From Bolinopsis microptera (taxonomy: Eukaryota; Ctenophora; Tentaculata; Lobata; Bolinopsidae), in contig NC_087072.1 in assembly GCF_026151205.1 (NCBI RefSeq), forward strand, positions 6,312,084 to 6,372,083: a stretch of 60,000 bases of DNA, read 5' to 3'. Under the pieces are notes generated by a model. It did not search any database, had not been told where the DNA came from, and saw only the letters and a program-made list of their open reading frames with translations. Position numbers and translations under genes: made by a program. This document shows positions 1 to 11,700 of the stretch, piece after piece; the first letter of the stretch is position 1, and each line of letters starts with the position of its first letter.

Positions 1-860
1 AGGAACTGTTTCACTGGAGAAACGTCGTCTGCCTGGTGAGCCGGGTGTACTGGGTGGCTGTTCCGGCACCCTTGAGTTTCGGTTAGAGTTGTTGTTGTAG
101 TTAACTGGGAACGGGGGAATGGGTTAGTTGTGCTAAAAGAAATTAAATTTAAAAATTTTACATCATTTCATGCGGCTTCATTTTCCAAACCCGGCTATAT
201 TTCCCGAAAATGTGTTTTTTTTTTCAGCGATTAAACTTATAAAATGTTTTTCAGGTTATATTAATAAATGTTCAACAATTCAAGATTACAACATTCAATC
301 AGGTTAAAATTGTTTGACCCGAAGAGTGTAGAAAATAGAAGGTATCCTGAAGCATGTATCAAGTACAACATCCCAAGTCCAAGTCAATTCTTCTGCTTTT
401 CAGATGAGGTGCTTCACTGCTTTAAACTGCAATCTGCATGCATATAATGCAACCAAAAATATGAAATTAGCATGAGCCACGAACATGAAGCAGAGTTGGT
501 GATCACACAAAACCACACACGACATATGACAGTTAGCAGAATAGTAGTCACACATTAAATCAAGAGAGCTTCAGAAGGCCCACAAAAAGGACCACAATAG
601 ACCTTTGTGGATGGCCCCCAACATGACGAGAGTAGTGAGAGGATCAGAAGTCTGACTGGTACCACGTGACACTAAGTTAGCATTGTTCCGGGGGGAGGGT
701 GGTGTCCACTGGGGGGAGGGGATGCACTTCTCATACTCCCAGTCAGGAAGCTCCTCCAGAGCTGTGTTTACCTTTATCAAGTGTGCTTCCTGGGTATCTG
801 CAAACAACGGTTGGGTTAATTTACAGGTCTGAATATAAATATCATTAGTTTACCTGGGTT
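1..860. other. PTRH1 downstream flank; possible extra 3' exon
   Basis: This is sequence downstream of the PTRH1 stop codon. On the minus strand, a good acceptor near 795 opens a frame running to about 571 that reads as coding-like (it contains EELPDWEYEKCIPSPQW). A plausible donor (CCCAG/GTAAAC) lies just after the PTRH1 stop. The stretch may therefore be a 3'-UTR exon of PTRH1, an alternative C-terminal exon, or part of another gene. I recognise no family. In bases 1-560 I see nothing supportable. Confidence 0.3.
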
Positions 861-2875
861 TTAGTTAACAGGAGAATCTGGTTGTGGGGTTTTGGAGGTA
901 GTTTCAGGGACCACCGCATCGTCCTCCGCAACTATTTCAACTGCTGATATTTCATCGTCCTCCGCAACTATTTCAACTGCTGATATTTCATCCTGTTCAT
1001 TCACCACAGAACATGGTTCAGCAGTTTCTGCTATACTCCCTTCCACTGTCACATTAGTGGTATCAGTGGTGCACGCACTGTCAGCAGTGATAGCAGCAGT
1101 TTCAGGCTTAGCTGGCCTTGGTTTTTTCTTCTTTTTTGGCTGATTAACTTTCGGTTTGTTTTCATCTAAATAAGTGTTCAAGTTTATAAACGATCACGGA
1201 TTCAAATCTATATCACCTGCAAGTTTTACACAGCTAATTTTAGTTTTCAATATTGGTAACACAAAATAAAGGTGGCGTAGAATTAGCTAATTACGAAAAG
1301 AGAGCTTCATGAGTTAATTAATCTAATTAGTCTTACCTGGAGGGGAGAGCATGACAGCAATTATCTGATGCACTGTATCGATCATAGTTTCTTTCATGGC
1401 TGACAGTTGGTTGCGCTCATTCCGTGTGAAATCTTCTAACACGTAGTCCATTACGTCTTCTTTATTATCTGGCCTACCTGCAAGAACAACTCTTATCAAC
1501 TTCGTGTGGTGAACGGTCTGTTATTATAAATTCCAATTTACAGAGCGGAGTAAGGATGCGGAAAGAAGAGCATAAAGCTTAATCTTATTCGTTTAAAATA
1601 GGTAATTCATTATAAATTTCAGGAGTTAATCTGGTAAATCTCAGGTCATAGCTAATCTTCAAACTAATCGAGTTCAATCCTTAAATCGGTTATTTAAGAT
1701 TGTAGATCACAAGCTAAATCCAGTTTAATGGTTTAAACTAACCTATGCCAATACGAAGACGTTTGATATCGTTGTATTTCATTCGCTCCTGAGAGTCAAT
1801 AACGCCGTTGTGCCCGTTTGCGGAGCCTCCGTGTTTCACCTTGAACTTGCCGAGTGGTAGATCCAGTTCGTCGTGGAGTAGAACCACGTGAGTAGGGCTG
1901 ATCTGGAGGACTGAGGCGGCTTTTACTACACTGTCAGGAGGATATTGTACGTTAAAACGCTGTTATTTGATATGTCTTATAGTTCGTTAAAAGTTGTTGA
2001 TCTTTAATGTCTATTTCGTTTGACAGATTTGTTAAAAGGACTTCAAATTGAAATACAGGTCAATGATAGATGTCAGGGCGATAAAGTTTGACGAATGTTT
2101 TGTTTAATAAAAATGAGGATTATTCTGTCATAAAGCTTCCTGTAATTTACTGAACTTAAAGTTATGTATTTAAAATTCTAATGAAAGCTCACACTCATTG
2201 CAGAGGCCCAAGCCATTAGAGATTAAATACCTTTTTCCATTGAGGTTCATAAAATGCTTCGGCTTGAGTAGGAACACTTCCGCATCGTTATATTGAAAGG
2301 AAGCAAGGTGAGCTTTACAGCTCCGTTTGTATGAGAATTCTACAGAGTTCCGTTCTGCTATACCGCGCAACAAATACTGACCTGGGATATAAAAAGATGT
2401 TATTATATCATGAAACTGTCACCTGGTAAGAGAGGTAGACATTAATCTACTTAAAGTGCTGGAGGTGTTAATATACTTAATAAATTACTTAAAGATGACT
2501 TGTCTATTAGGGGTATTAAGTTAAGTTGCTATGGTGACATTTTAAATCTTATGGAATCGGCAGGTTATCGAGCTGTACGCAGAATATACTTCAATCTAAA
2601 TGATTATAATGACTTATTATCACTAATAAAGAAAACACTCCCAACATGGTTGAATTTAAGTTACAAGAAAGGCAGAATTAAAGACACTTACCGACGCTAT
2701 GTCTGGATCTTGGAGCAGGGTAGTTTCCCAATCCCACAATAAGGATCCTGTTATTAGGAGAGGGAGGCGGTTCACTCTTAACTAGAGTGTTACTTGTCTC
2801 GGAGGATGTGAGGGAGAAGAGCCGTCTTAGAGAACCCCTCAAATTAAGAGTACCCGCTCTTGATCGGATGCTCAT
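861..2875 (-). CDS. PTRH1: Peptidyl-tRNA hydrolase, PTRH1 type, 5 exons, with long C-terminal tail
   Basis: The enzyme cleaves the ester bond of peptidyl-tRNAs released by stalled ribosomes, so that the tRNA is recycled. Coding exons on the minus strand are 2875-2692, 2381-2231, 1930-1743, 1477-1337 and 1165-861. All junction phases agree and give about 322 residues. The bacterial-type Pth signatures are all present: GLGN (Asn51), RHSVG (catalytic His59), FMNLNG (Asn107), HDELDLPLG (Asp132), GHNG (Asn153) and RLRIGIGRP. The first ~43 residues are Arg/Ser-rich and could be a mitochondrial targeting sequence (inference). Family members usually end about 190-215 residues in. This one carries about 100 extra residues from the last exon: a Lys-rich block, then an acidic Glu/Val-rich tail containing a perfect 36-bp tandem duplication (DEISAVEIVAED twice). 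The identification is firm. The exact start could lie slightly elsewhere. Confidence 0.92.
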
Positions 2876-3799
2876 GTGGTTTTAAACAGCTAACGATTTA
2901 GTAATGTTAGGGGGTTATAAAAACCTAGCAATGTAATAATGTTAGGGGTTCAGTAACTGTTGATATTGCTGCTCAAAACAATCAACAAGAGCTCAACTGT
3001 ATTTGTACAGTTTATAAACGAAAACAGGGCATGCCAAAAAATGTGAGGTATGCAAATTGCAAATTAAACGATCCGGTGATGGGAAATTAAAATTTCTCAC
3101 AGAAATCAGAATAGTGTCCAACAGTGTCTAAAAATATCTTGGAGAATGGAGATCCAATAAATAAATACAAATGAAGAACCCGACAGTACTAAAAATAAAG
3201 CTTAAGACCCGCCATCAACCTTATAAAACAACTCGAATACCTTTTAAAAAATCTGAAATACAAGTGTGATTTGTTTAAGAAAAGTCTAGGTTTAAGATCA
3301 CACTTAAATTTACAAGGCACACTTGTTAAAAACGCTGTCATGGTGTTTAAAATACATTTTGCTCGCGTCTGGTTCATAGCTGTTAAAATCTTATATTATC
3401 GCAGGTTCTCGCAAGTCTATGATAATAGATAATCTTGTTCAACTGCAATAATATAGAGAAAGTAGCTTAAAATCAAGGCCAATGGTCAGAAATGAAACGA
3501 ACTGGATCCCAAGCTGCAAGCGGTTAGATATTTTTGAAGCAGCTGTAACTGGCTGTAAGGCACATAACTAGGTAAATAACTAAAACAAGGTCGGCTAAGT
3601 AGTGTTCCTAACAAAGTTAAATGAGCCCTATCCTCCGGAAACTGAATGCAAGATCCTTCTCTTCCCACAGAAACAGCAGGAAGAGTTATTTTTCAACAGA
3701 GTTTCACAAATTTTCTAGCTCCCAGAGAGTCGAGCTCGCAGAGGAACATTCCTCGTGCCATAGCATTAGTACGTAGCACAAATTTTCAATGACCGGATG
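2876..3799. other. Intergenic region between PTRH1 and NR2C2AP
   Basis: This roughly 0.9 kb lies between the PTRH1 start and the NR2C2AP stop, two genes on the same strand. It must hold the PTRH1 promoter and 5' UTR and the NR2C2AP 3' UTR. I see no coding frame with family similarity and no clear repeat beyond short AT-rich runs. Confidence 0.5.
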
Positions 3800-4387
3800 T
3801 CAAGTATCGTGAAACTCCATCAAGTAAACGATAAGCCGCCCGTAGAAGTCAGTAAACCCCGAGAAAATGAGCTGAAGTTCAGGCCCACTGACGTTCACTT
3901 CAAACTCTTGGATAGTGTTACTGTCTGTCGGGTAGACTGTATCCAGAACTTCACCTCCTGCTTTGACCTGACAAGCTTTAGCTGCGAAACCGCCCTGAAA
4001 CTTCAGGTCGAGTGAAGTTATTCAAATAATTCATGTAACTAAATTCTTAAACTAAGTTCATAAAACGTTCCTACCTGAATAGATTATCGAGTTATGAATT
4101 AGTGGCCGTTAGTAAACAGTCCACTACTCACTAGCAGGTAAGAAAACAGAAAACATCAGAAAAAGAGCCAAACATTACGCGACACCGCCGGAATATAATA
4201 CCTGTATCCTGATTCTTCTGACGTGCACTGTCTCCCCGAACCTAACAGCAACATACTGGCTGTCACCCTGGTCGCTGTTCCAGCATGTATCCGGGCACCC
4301 GTCAAAGAGGAACTTCTTCCCGTACTCTTTAGTGTTTCTTTGTAGCGTGGTGCTCACACTGCAGCCTGTCACGGGGACTAGCACCAT
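3800..4387 (-). CDS. NR2C2AP: Nuclear receptor 2C2-associated protein homologue, 2 exons
   Basis: The small protein has a discoidin/galactose-binding-like (F5/8 type C) fold. In mammals it is the TR4-associated protein TRA16. Exon 1 is 4387-4202 and exon 2 is 3994-3800, joined in phase 0 at CAG/GTATTA, giving about 126 residues (the human protein is about 139). Diagnostic stretches are NTKEYGKKFLFD, TCWNSDQGDSQYV, RIRIQ/GGFAAKAC and FSGFTDFYGRLIVYL, which match the human protein region by region. The start is the first ATG of the exon. In vertebrates it represses TR4 transactivation. That partner may not exist here, so the cellular role is uncertain even though the orthology looks good. It has its own promoter region on the SDE2 side. 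Confidence 0.93.
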
Positions 4388-5774
4388 TCAGCTCTAATGA
4401 GAGGGATAGTCAGGGGAGACGATACAATGTGAGCGCACGAAGGGCAACGTTACATTAATTAATGTATAAATAATTGGTAGAGGGAGCTGTGACGTGTATT
4501 AGTAGAAGAATGCTAGGTTGTAAACACATCCCTTCTGGTGCCCGCAAGTAAAATATCTTAATGAGATGCTATCCAACTAAAATGTATATGATTTCTGTAG
4601 AACATAAAGATAATTTATGTAGTGCATATTATTATCATGACACATAAAGTTTTTCTCAAACATTCACGAGAAGACAAAAAAAAGCAGCAAATATGAAAGA
4701 AAACACACATTATTCAAATTCCAGGTGCGAAATACTAAATAACACAAAGGTTACTTTTCTGACAACACATGCTGATTGCATTACAGTTAGATAAATTGGT
4801 CATAAACAAAGCCATACAAACGTTAATTGTAGTTTACGTAAATGAGCCAATGATTTAGCCAGCTCATTAACTGACATTTAAAACAAAACATCATGTTACC
4901 TGTTTCTCGGATATGAACTTTCCTCAAAGGTGAAATCACAAATAATTTCCCAGAGCAATTTCATCAAGCTGAGAACGAAATAAAATGCCGTTAACAGCTG
5001 TAATTTAAAACTGTCAGATCTTGGTATAAACGAGATTGAAAATGTGAATTAAAATTGCCACGTTCTGCTCGATTAGTGCGTGCAGTAACAATAAGTCAGT
5101 GGGCTGATGTTGGTTGACGAATTCCCGGATCTGTGATTGGGTAAACTGCAATTTCCTGGTCGGAGATTGGCCCGGACAGAGCCGACAGACCGGCATGTGA
5201 AGGAAGATTGTACGTTGCCAGCTAAATAACTGCCCGGCAAGGCTGAGCTTTGTAATTGCGTGAAGCTCACTCCTAAACTGAGTCATTATCCTTCCAGCTG
5301 CCTCTGTTCATTGACCCAAACATATAGATCGTAACCACTGCGAAGAAGAACAACTTTCCTCAAAGGATAGGTAGATCTCGATCAGTCTGATGAAATGTAA
5401 GGAAATGCCAGACTAACTTATGAGGCAGTTCAAATTGTTATCTAAATTACAAGCTGCACGAAACGATAACGAATTACCGGAGCTGAACCGGAAGCATAAC
5501 TCCATGATTACCCTATAAGTCTGCTCACTGCTGTAAGTAACATATCAATAATTTCAGACTTTGTAACTGAAATAATATATGAAATAAACTGACCGACGCG
5601 GGTGTACGATCCTTAGCATACCGCGAATATGCAAAAGTAACGTTCACATAATCGATCTAACTATACTAATAAAGTACACGGTTACCACTTACAGAAACAT
5701 CAGGTAACCAGTCAGACACGACGTCGGGTATTAATGAGCTGATAATGAAGATGATGCAGTGGAAGTGATAACCT
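4388..5774. other. Intergenic region between NR2C2AP and SDE2
   Basis: This is the upstream flank of NR2C2AP and the downstream flank of SDE2. A 90-codon minus-strand frame beginning with ATG sits at 5286-5014, but it has no recognisable motif and no support, so I do not call it a gene. The rest is AT-rich with no clear repeat. Confidence 0.4.
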
Positions 5775-8700
5775 TCAACGATCCACAAACTGGGCAACTT
5801 TCCGTTTTTTACCCTTACCCGACGTGGCAAAAAGCGAGGGAGGGATTTCCTCTTTTGGAAGGTTTCTGACAGAAAAAAGACGTTCCGCTCGAGCGAACGG
5901 AGTGCCCCCACATTTAAGACCCATGTCAGAGAGAATGCTCTTAATTTTGTCAGCTCCAAGGTCTGCCAACATCATGTCTGCCGCTTCAAACTCGTCCCAG
6001 TTCTTTTTATCTGGTATGGGTTCTTGTTTTTCTTCTATAGGACAATTTTCTGACGGTGGTGCACATTCAGTCGCTTCTTTCGTAGTGTCCGGATGTGAAT
6101 CATTGTCTGATTGAGTGCCAGGTTCTTCTGTTGATGTCACATGACTCATTTGGTCAACCTCACTTACTTCCATGGTCGCATTTTCTTCAAAAGGTATTGT
6201 CTCTTCTGATTCATCCATAAAAGTTATCTTTATCTCCCCCTTTTCGCACTGAACCTCCCCTGTATTTTCACCAGTTTGTTCGTTACTCTGTGTGTCTGTT
6301 TCTAAACTCTCCTGATCGCTACTGGATCCTGCGTTTTCATCTACTGATGAATCTGAATCTTCGTCAAACCTGTAAAAAAGACGGGATTAAACATGAAAAT
6401 GATAATGATTATTAAGGAAATATTGAGTAATGGAAGTATTTAAACGAGAGGTGGAAAGTTAACAAAGTTCTCAAAACTCTCGTCCTGGTTTCAGAAACCA
6501 ACAACTAGATCAAAAGTTTTTAGAGCTTGGTAATCTGTCGACGGCCACCTGTCAGGATGTGAGTAACACTGTGTGCCTAGTAACATTTTGAGGAGTGCAA
6601 ACCATGTGTCAACTATGTGCTAAGTGTCCGTTGACAGATTACTGATTTTCTTAAGTTTTCTAACTAGTCAGTAGACGATGAAAGGCAGCAGGTAAATCTT
6701 ACCATTTCTTTGCCTTGCTTGGGGCAGGGAGAGTGATGTCTTTCACTTGATCGTCCTCAGCGATGGCTGTGGCTATAGCTGCTTCAACGCTGTCCGACAT
6801 GGACCGCATCTGAAAGTAAATTATGTAAACAACTGGAGACTTTATTCGTACACCTTTACACGCGGACATTAACAATTTATGCTATTGAGTACTGAGGACT
6901 CCAAGTTCCGTTCAGGAACTATATATTTTAACTTTAAATACTCATGCGAAAAACGAACTCGTCGTATCAAACACTTAACACACACCACCCACAAACCATA
7001 ACCTGCAATAAGAACAAGATGATGCCAGGAGTTACTGGAAGCCATAAGTATCACTCACGAGTAAACGACATTTAAAAGAGTACATTACTGATTAACCATG
7101 TCTAGCTTCGCTACGCACGGCGCCAGCTCAATTTAAATCGAAATTGAAGAGCAAAATATCTATCTTTGAGATACATCAGCTGAACAGCTAGACCACAGTG
7201 GAAAATGTTGGCCATTTCGCAGATTTTATTTTTGCAGCGATAATCGCACTCCCTCGCGATTATCGCGCGATAATCGACTCCTTGTGCGATTATCGCCTCA
7301 TTTTGCGATTATCGCGCGGTTATCGCCTCATTTTGCGATTATCGCCCCCCCTTGTGCGATAATCGCCTCATTATGCGATTATCGTGCGATTGTCGCCTCA
7401 ATTTGCGATTATCGCAGTATATAACGAGAACCTAGCTGCCACATCTACAGATCTACTGGAGCCATTTCAGATTTTCAGTGGTAACATAAGTTTATAATTA
7501 AAGTTAAAAGATTAACAGCAGTCGAATATTTAGAGTTGACAAATTGACAAAATGCTGCGTTGACAAAATGGCTACGTCAAATGATCAAATAGTTACTCTA
7601 TATGATTCAATTGTAAGCCCACATAATTTAATTTTGGTCAACGTTGATTAGCGGGTTTTCATCTTTAAGTTAATATATGATTCATCTCATGTTCGTTGAC
7701 TAATTTACCTATTTCTAGCTAGAATCCAGAATTCTTCCAAAATATCGAGAGCTCAGATTAGACTGAGAGGGGACTTTTTGTTGTGACTTCCCTAGTCACC
7801 GCTTATTGTGCGGCCGGGCGCGTCATGCCCGAACCTCGACAGCCATCATCCCGAACCGTTTATATTATCTGACAGCCGCTTTCAAATGTGTTTAACTTAA
7901 CGATTAGATTTATATTTTTAGAATACTTTTCCGTTAGGCTTATAGCATGTGATCACCTCTAGGGCTCAGGTTACCATTTTGACAGTTAATTCAATGCTCA
8001 TAGTATGTCCTGGCCTTATCGTTTAACTTAGATCTGATTGCTTGTGACGAGATGATGTATTTCGTTTGTCTCTATCCATCCCGGTTACGAGGCCTATCGA
8101 GCTGGAACTGTTACTTAAGGGTGCCCCAGTGAGGCACACTTTATATATATAATAATGATAACATATACACTAATTTGATCCAAGTATTACTGCTATGAGT
8201 ATGACATAGTGTATTCCTGCTCGCATCAGAGTTATTTCCGATGTCATCCCAATTCAGTTATCTAAGGTCTAATTTTTACCGGAGAAATTGTCAGCTCAAT
8301 CGTTATCTTCGATTCAAGTGATTCCTTGCGCTCAAAATTGTCCCGCACTCGTCAAATTACATCCTCTGAGAATTATGGCGAAGTGGACAAAATTGAATCA
8401 CCCTCGCGCGGCGACAAAAACTTGCGTGATGCGCGGTTTCAGTCGCAGTCACTACTATAACGAAAAAATTTTAATGGCAAAACATAAGCGGCGTTTTACA
8501 TAATATGTGGCGAATATCATTATTGATCAAGTAGAAAATATGAACAGAGGGTGAAGCATCACCAAATTAACAATCTTTCAATTTTAGGCATATAGCAGAT
8601 TGTCCCAAACACTAAATCCATCATGATTGACCCATTTCAGTCACACAGATTGGATTTCACTTTCAACAGGTATTTCCGTGTTGCTAGCTCGCACTTTTTC

Positions 8701-11700
8701 ACAACTCGGTCTTCGTCATTACGAACATGGTCTGAAAATTTATGTTGCTTACATTTCTGTATTAAAGTGGTGGTCGTCCACATATTATGTACTCCCCCTC
8801 ACCTTCGATGGTTAAGTAATATATGAACGACCCCTTACACACTACTATTCAACGTGTGGAAATCAAAATTTGATCTCAAACTCAATTAATTCTAAAAGCC
8901 CAAGTTATTTCTTACTTGTCATGTGTTCGTGATTCTTAAAAAGGGAGTGAGTACTCTCACCACCTTGCTCATTGAAAGATCCAGAAAACATCCCCCAGAG
9001 CTGTATCTGCTCCAAAAAGTGGTCTTCAAGGAGATGTATCTGGTGGAGGTGGTGTTGAAATGATGTTGCAATTTTAAGAGTTCGGTTGGGCCGGAGTTTC
9101 TTATAAATATGTCATGAAAATAACTTTCTTCCAGGCTATTTAGGGGTTGGAGACAACAGGTAAAGCTATAAGAGATAACAACAATACCTTCACCGATGTG
9201 GACTGACCAAACTTTCGGTACTCTGCCAAGAAGAGGTCCCTGGCCTTGACAAGAGTTTCGATCTCACGGGGACTCTTCACTTTCCCACTTTTGCCACCGA
9301 GAACTAAGAGATCTCTATACGAGGACTTAATGCGATCCAGTGCAAGGAGCCGTTGCTGAAAGTGCAGCTTGTCCTGTGGTCTTATCTTCCTGTCAACACA
9401 GAATCGGTCAGTCACAGAAGCTCGTTATCAATACAGAATTTTAGCCTTCAATCACAAGTAAAAAGTGGTAGTTATTTCACTATAAACGACAACCATTAGT
9501 AACATGAGTTAAATCGCACTGATCTCACAGAACTTACTCGTTTTTATAGAAGTGGTCTGTCCAAAATTGAGTGTGATTGGCTTTAACCAAATATCCTGCT
9601 CTCACGCCGGTCAGGGACACACCATGGTATGCCTCAGGAGTGACATTGATGCCCCTCAAATATTGCTCATACTTCGAGGAAAGGGGCCCACTGTTGCACT
9701 TCGAGGCCACACGGTTACCTAAAATGTACAGTGCCACACTTATTTTCTTCAACTCATTATATATCAGTTTGCAAAGCCTCCAATTTTTCAATAATGAAGT
9801 GATACATTCATCGATGAATCTACATTACCTTGTTCGATGCGCAGAATCATGGCTCCAAAGTCTGTCGTACTGCTGTAGCTGTTGGGAAGAAACCCGTCTG
9901 CCACATTGCAAGCGAGTACAAAGTCTATCTCCTCGCACAGTTTACCGTACTCTGTCCACAGAAAAGTCCCGACTTTGATGTTCTAAAGGAAGTATCAAGA
10001 GTCATGACAATCAGTCAAATAATTCTAGTACCTAGTTCTATTTGCCACATATCAGGAACAGCATGAGCGGTGTTCGAATAAAAAACTGTGAGCTTCGATC
10101 ACTTACTATGTGCAAGAACGGAACAGCGACCCAGTTTATGAGATAATCAGAATCCTCCCCGAAACAGTCTGTGATGGGTCGTGAAGCAACATTCATAAAC
10201 TGGGCTTGGGATCTCGGGTTACACTGAGTCATTCTGATGTGGAAAAACTCGATACTAACAGTTTACAGAAATGGTATACATCTATCGAAATACATACATG
10301 GTATACAATATACATCGAGATAAATGTTTGTACTTTGTGAAATGAAGGAGCTGCAATCAGCGAGTTAATGACTGGTATTATAAGTTTATAAGTACCTCAT
10401 ATTAGCATCAAAGTTCTGCATAATTCCCGCAAAAGTTCGGGGCTTGCAGAGAGCTCTCTGGCTTCTGGGTACTTGCATCAGGTCTTTATGTACCTCGCAC
10501 AGTGGACAGGGGAACGTCCCATTGCTGCCCATACCCAGCATAGCCCACAGTGCCTTTGTGTCTGCACAGAGAATCATCTTCACATGTGCTCCACAGAAGA
10601 CAAAGTTCTTGAGCTGTGGTAGGTCCCGGTTAACCACCTGTAATGTTATCTGTCTCATGCCTGTCCAGTTTTTAAAGTGTAAGCTGTTAATACAAATAAG
10701 CTCAAGTTGAAGTCTAGATTTCATGAAGAAATACCTTAAATATGACCTCCATGTTCCTGCGATGGTCCGGAGCTTCGGTGTACACCAGCATTGGGTGGGC
10801 ATACGAGCTGTTACACGAAGGCTGGTTTAGCACATTGACTGCCACTTTAGTGGAGCTCGTGTCTGCGTCTACAAACAGCTTAACATGTATAGTTTTGTCA
10901 GTTCCCACATCTAACTGGCCTGGAATATATAGAATTCAGCTGGCTGTTAATGAACTATGTGATAAAAACCGCTAAAAGAACTGCCCACCTTGACCTATTT
11001 AAATCAAATTAATTTTTTGTAAACAGCTCTATAATCTCTAGAAATTTGAAATACCGGTATTCTTCAAGGTTATAAGTGTTTTGGTTAGCAGTTCCTGTCC
11101 ATCACAGTAGGCTACTGGGGTACGTCTTGCTAACAGCTCACCACTTTTAGTTTCATTTTTATCATGTGCTGCAGCTTTATGGGAAAGAGAAACCATTGCA
11201 CTCATATAGTTCACCTTAAAACATGAATGATGTTAATTTTTGATGTACAATATATTCTATATTTCAAAATCTGGGTTGTGCTATGCTATATGCTAGTACG
11301 CCATGACACCAAAATGATATATAATTGGTTTTGAGTTCAACTGAGCACTCACGGTGTATAATTCTTCCATTGACTTGAGTTCCTTCTCTGATTCCATTTT
11401 TATATCATATTTTTTTAGCAGTGGCCGCAGGTTGTTTCGTACATTGGCTGTCCCCGTGTTAGCTAAAAATTGAGTCAGCATTTAATTTATTGCGATGAAA
11501 TCTATTGCACACTAAGAATTAACTTTTCCACCCGCTAAGTTGTAATGATAATGACAATTTGTATCGTTCTTAACAACTTACATTCAGCTTTGAACATAGC
11601 AACATGAAGAGCATCAATTCGTTTCTTACAGTCAACGCCAGCCAACGCCTGTACATACTCCCGCTGCTCTTTAGAGAGTGATGTTAACTCCGCAGTTCGG

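Noticed and set aside
5014-5286. 90-codon minus-strand frame between NR2C2AP and SDE2.
   Set aside because: No recognisable similarity and no splice partners. Kept only as a remark in the gap entry.
9577-9978. 133-codon plus-strand frame.
   Set aside because: It is the antisense of phased transposase exons at 9538-9718 and 9829-9982.
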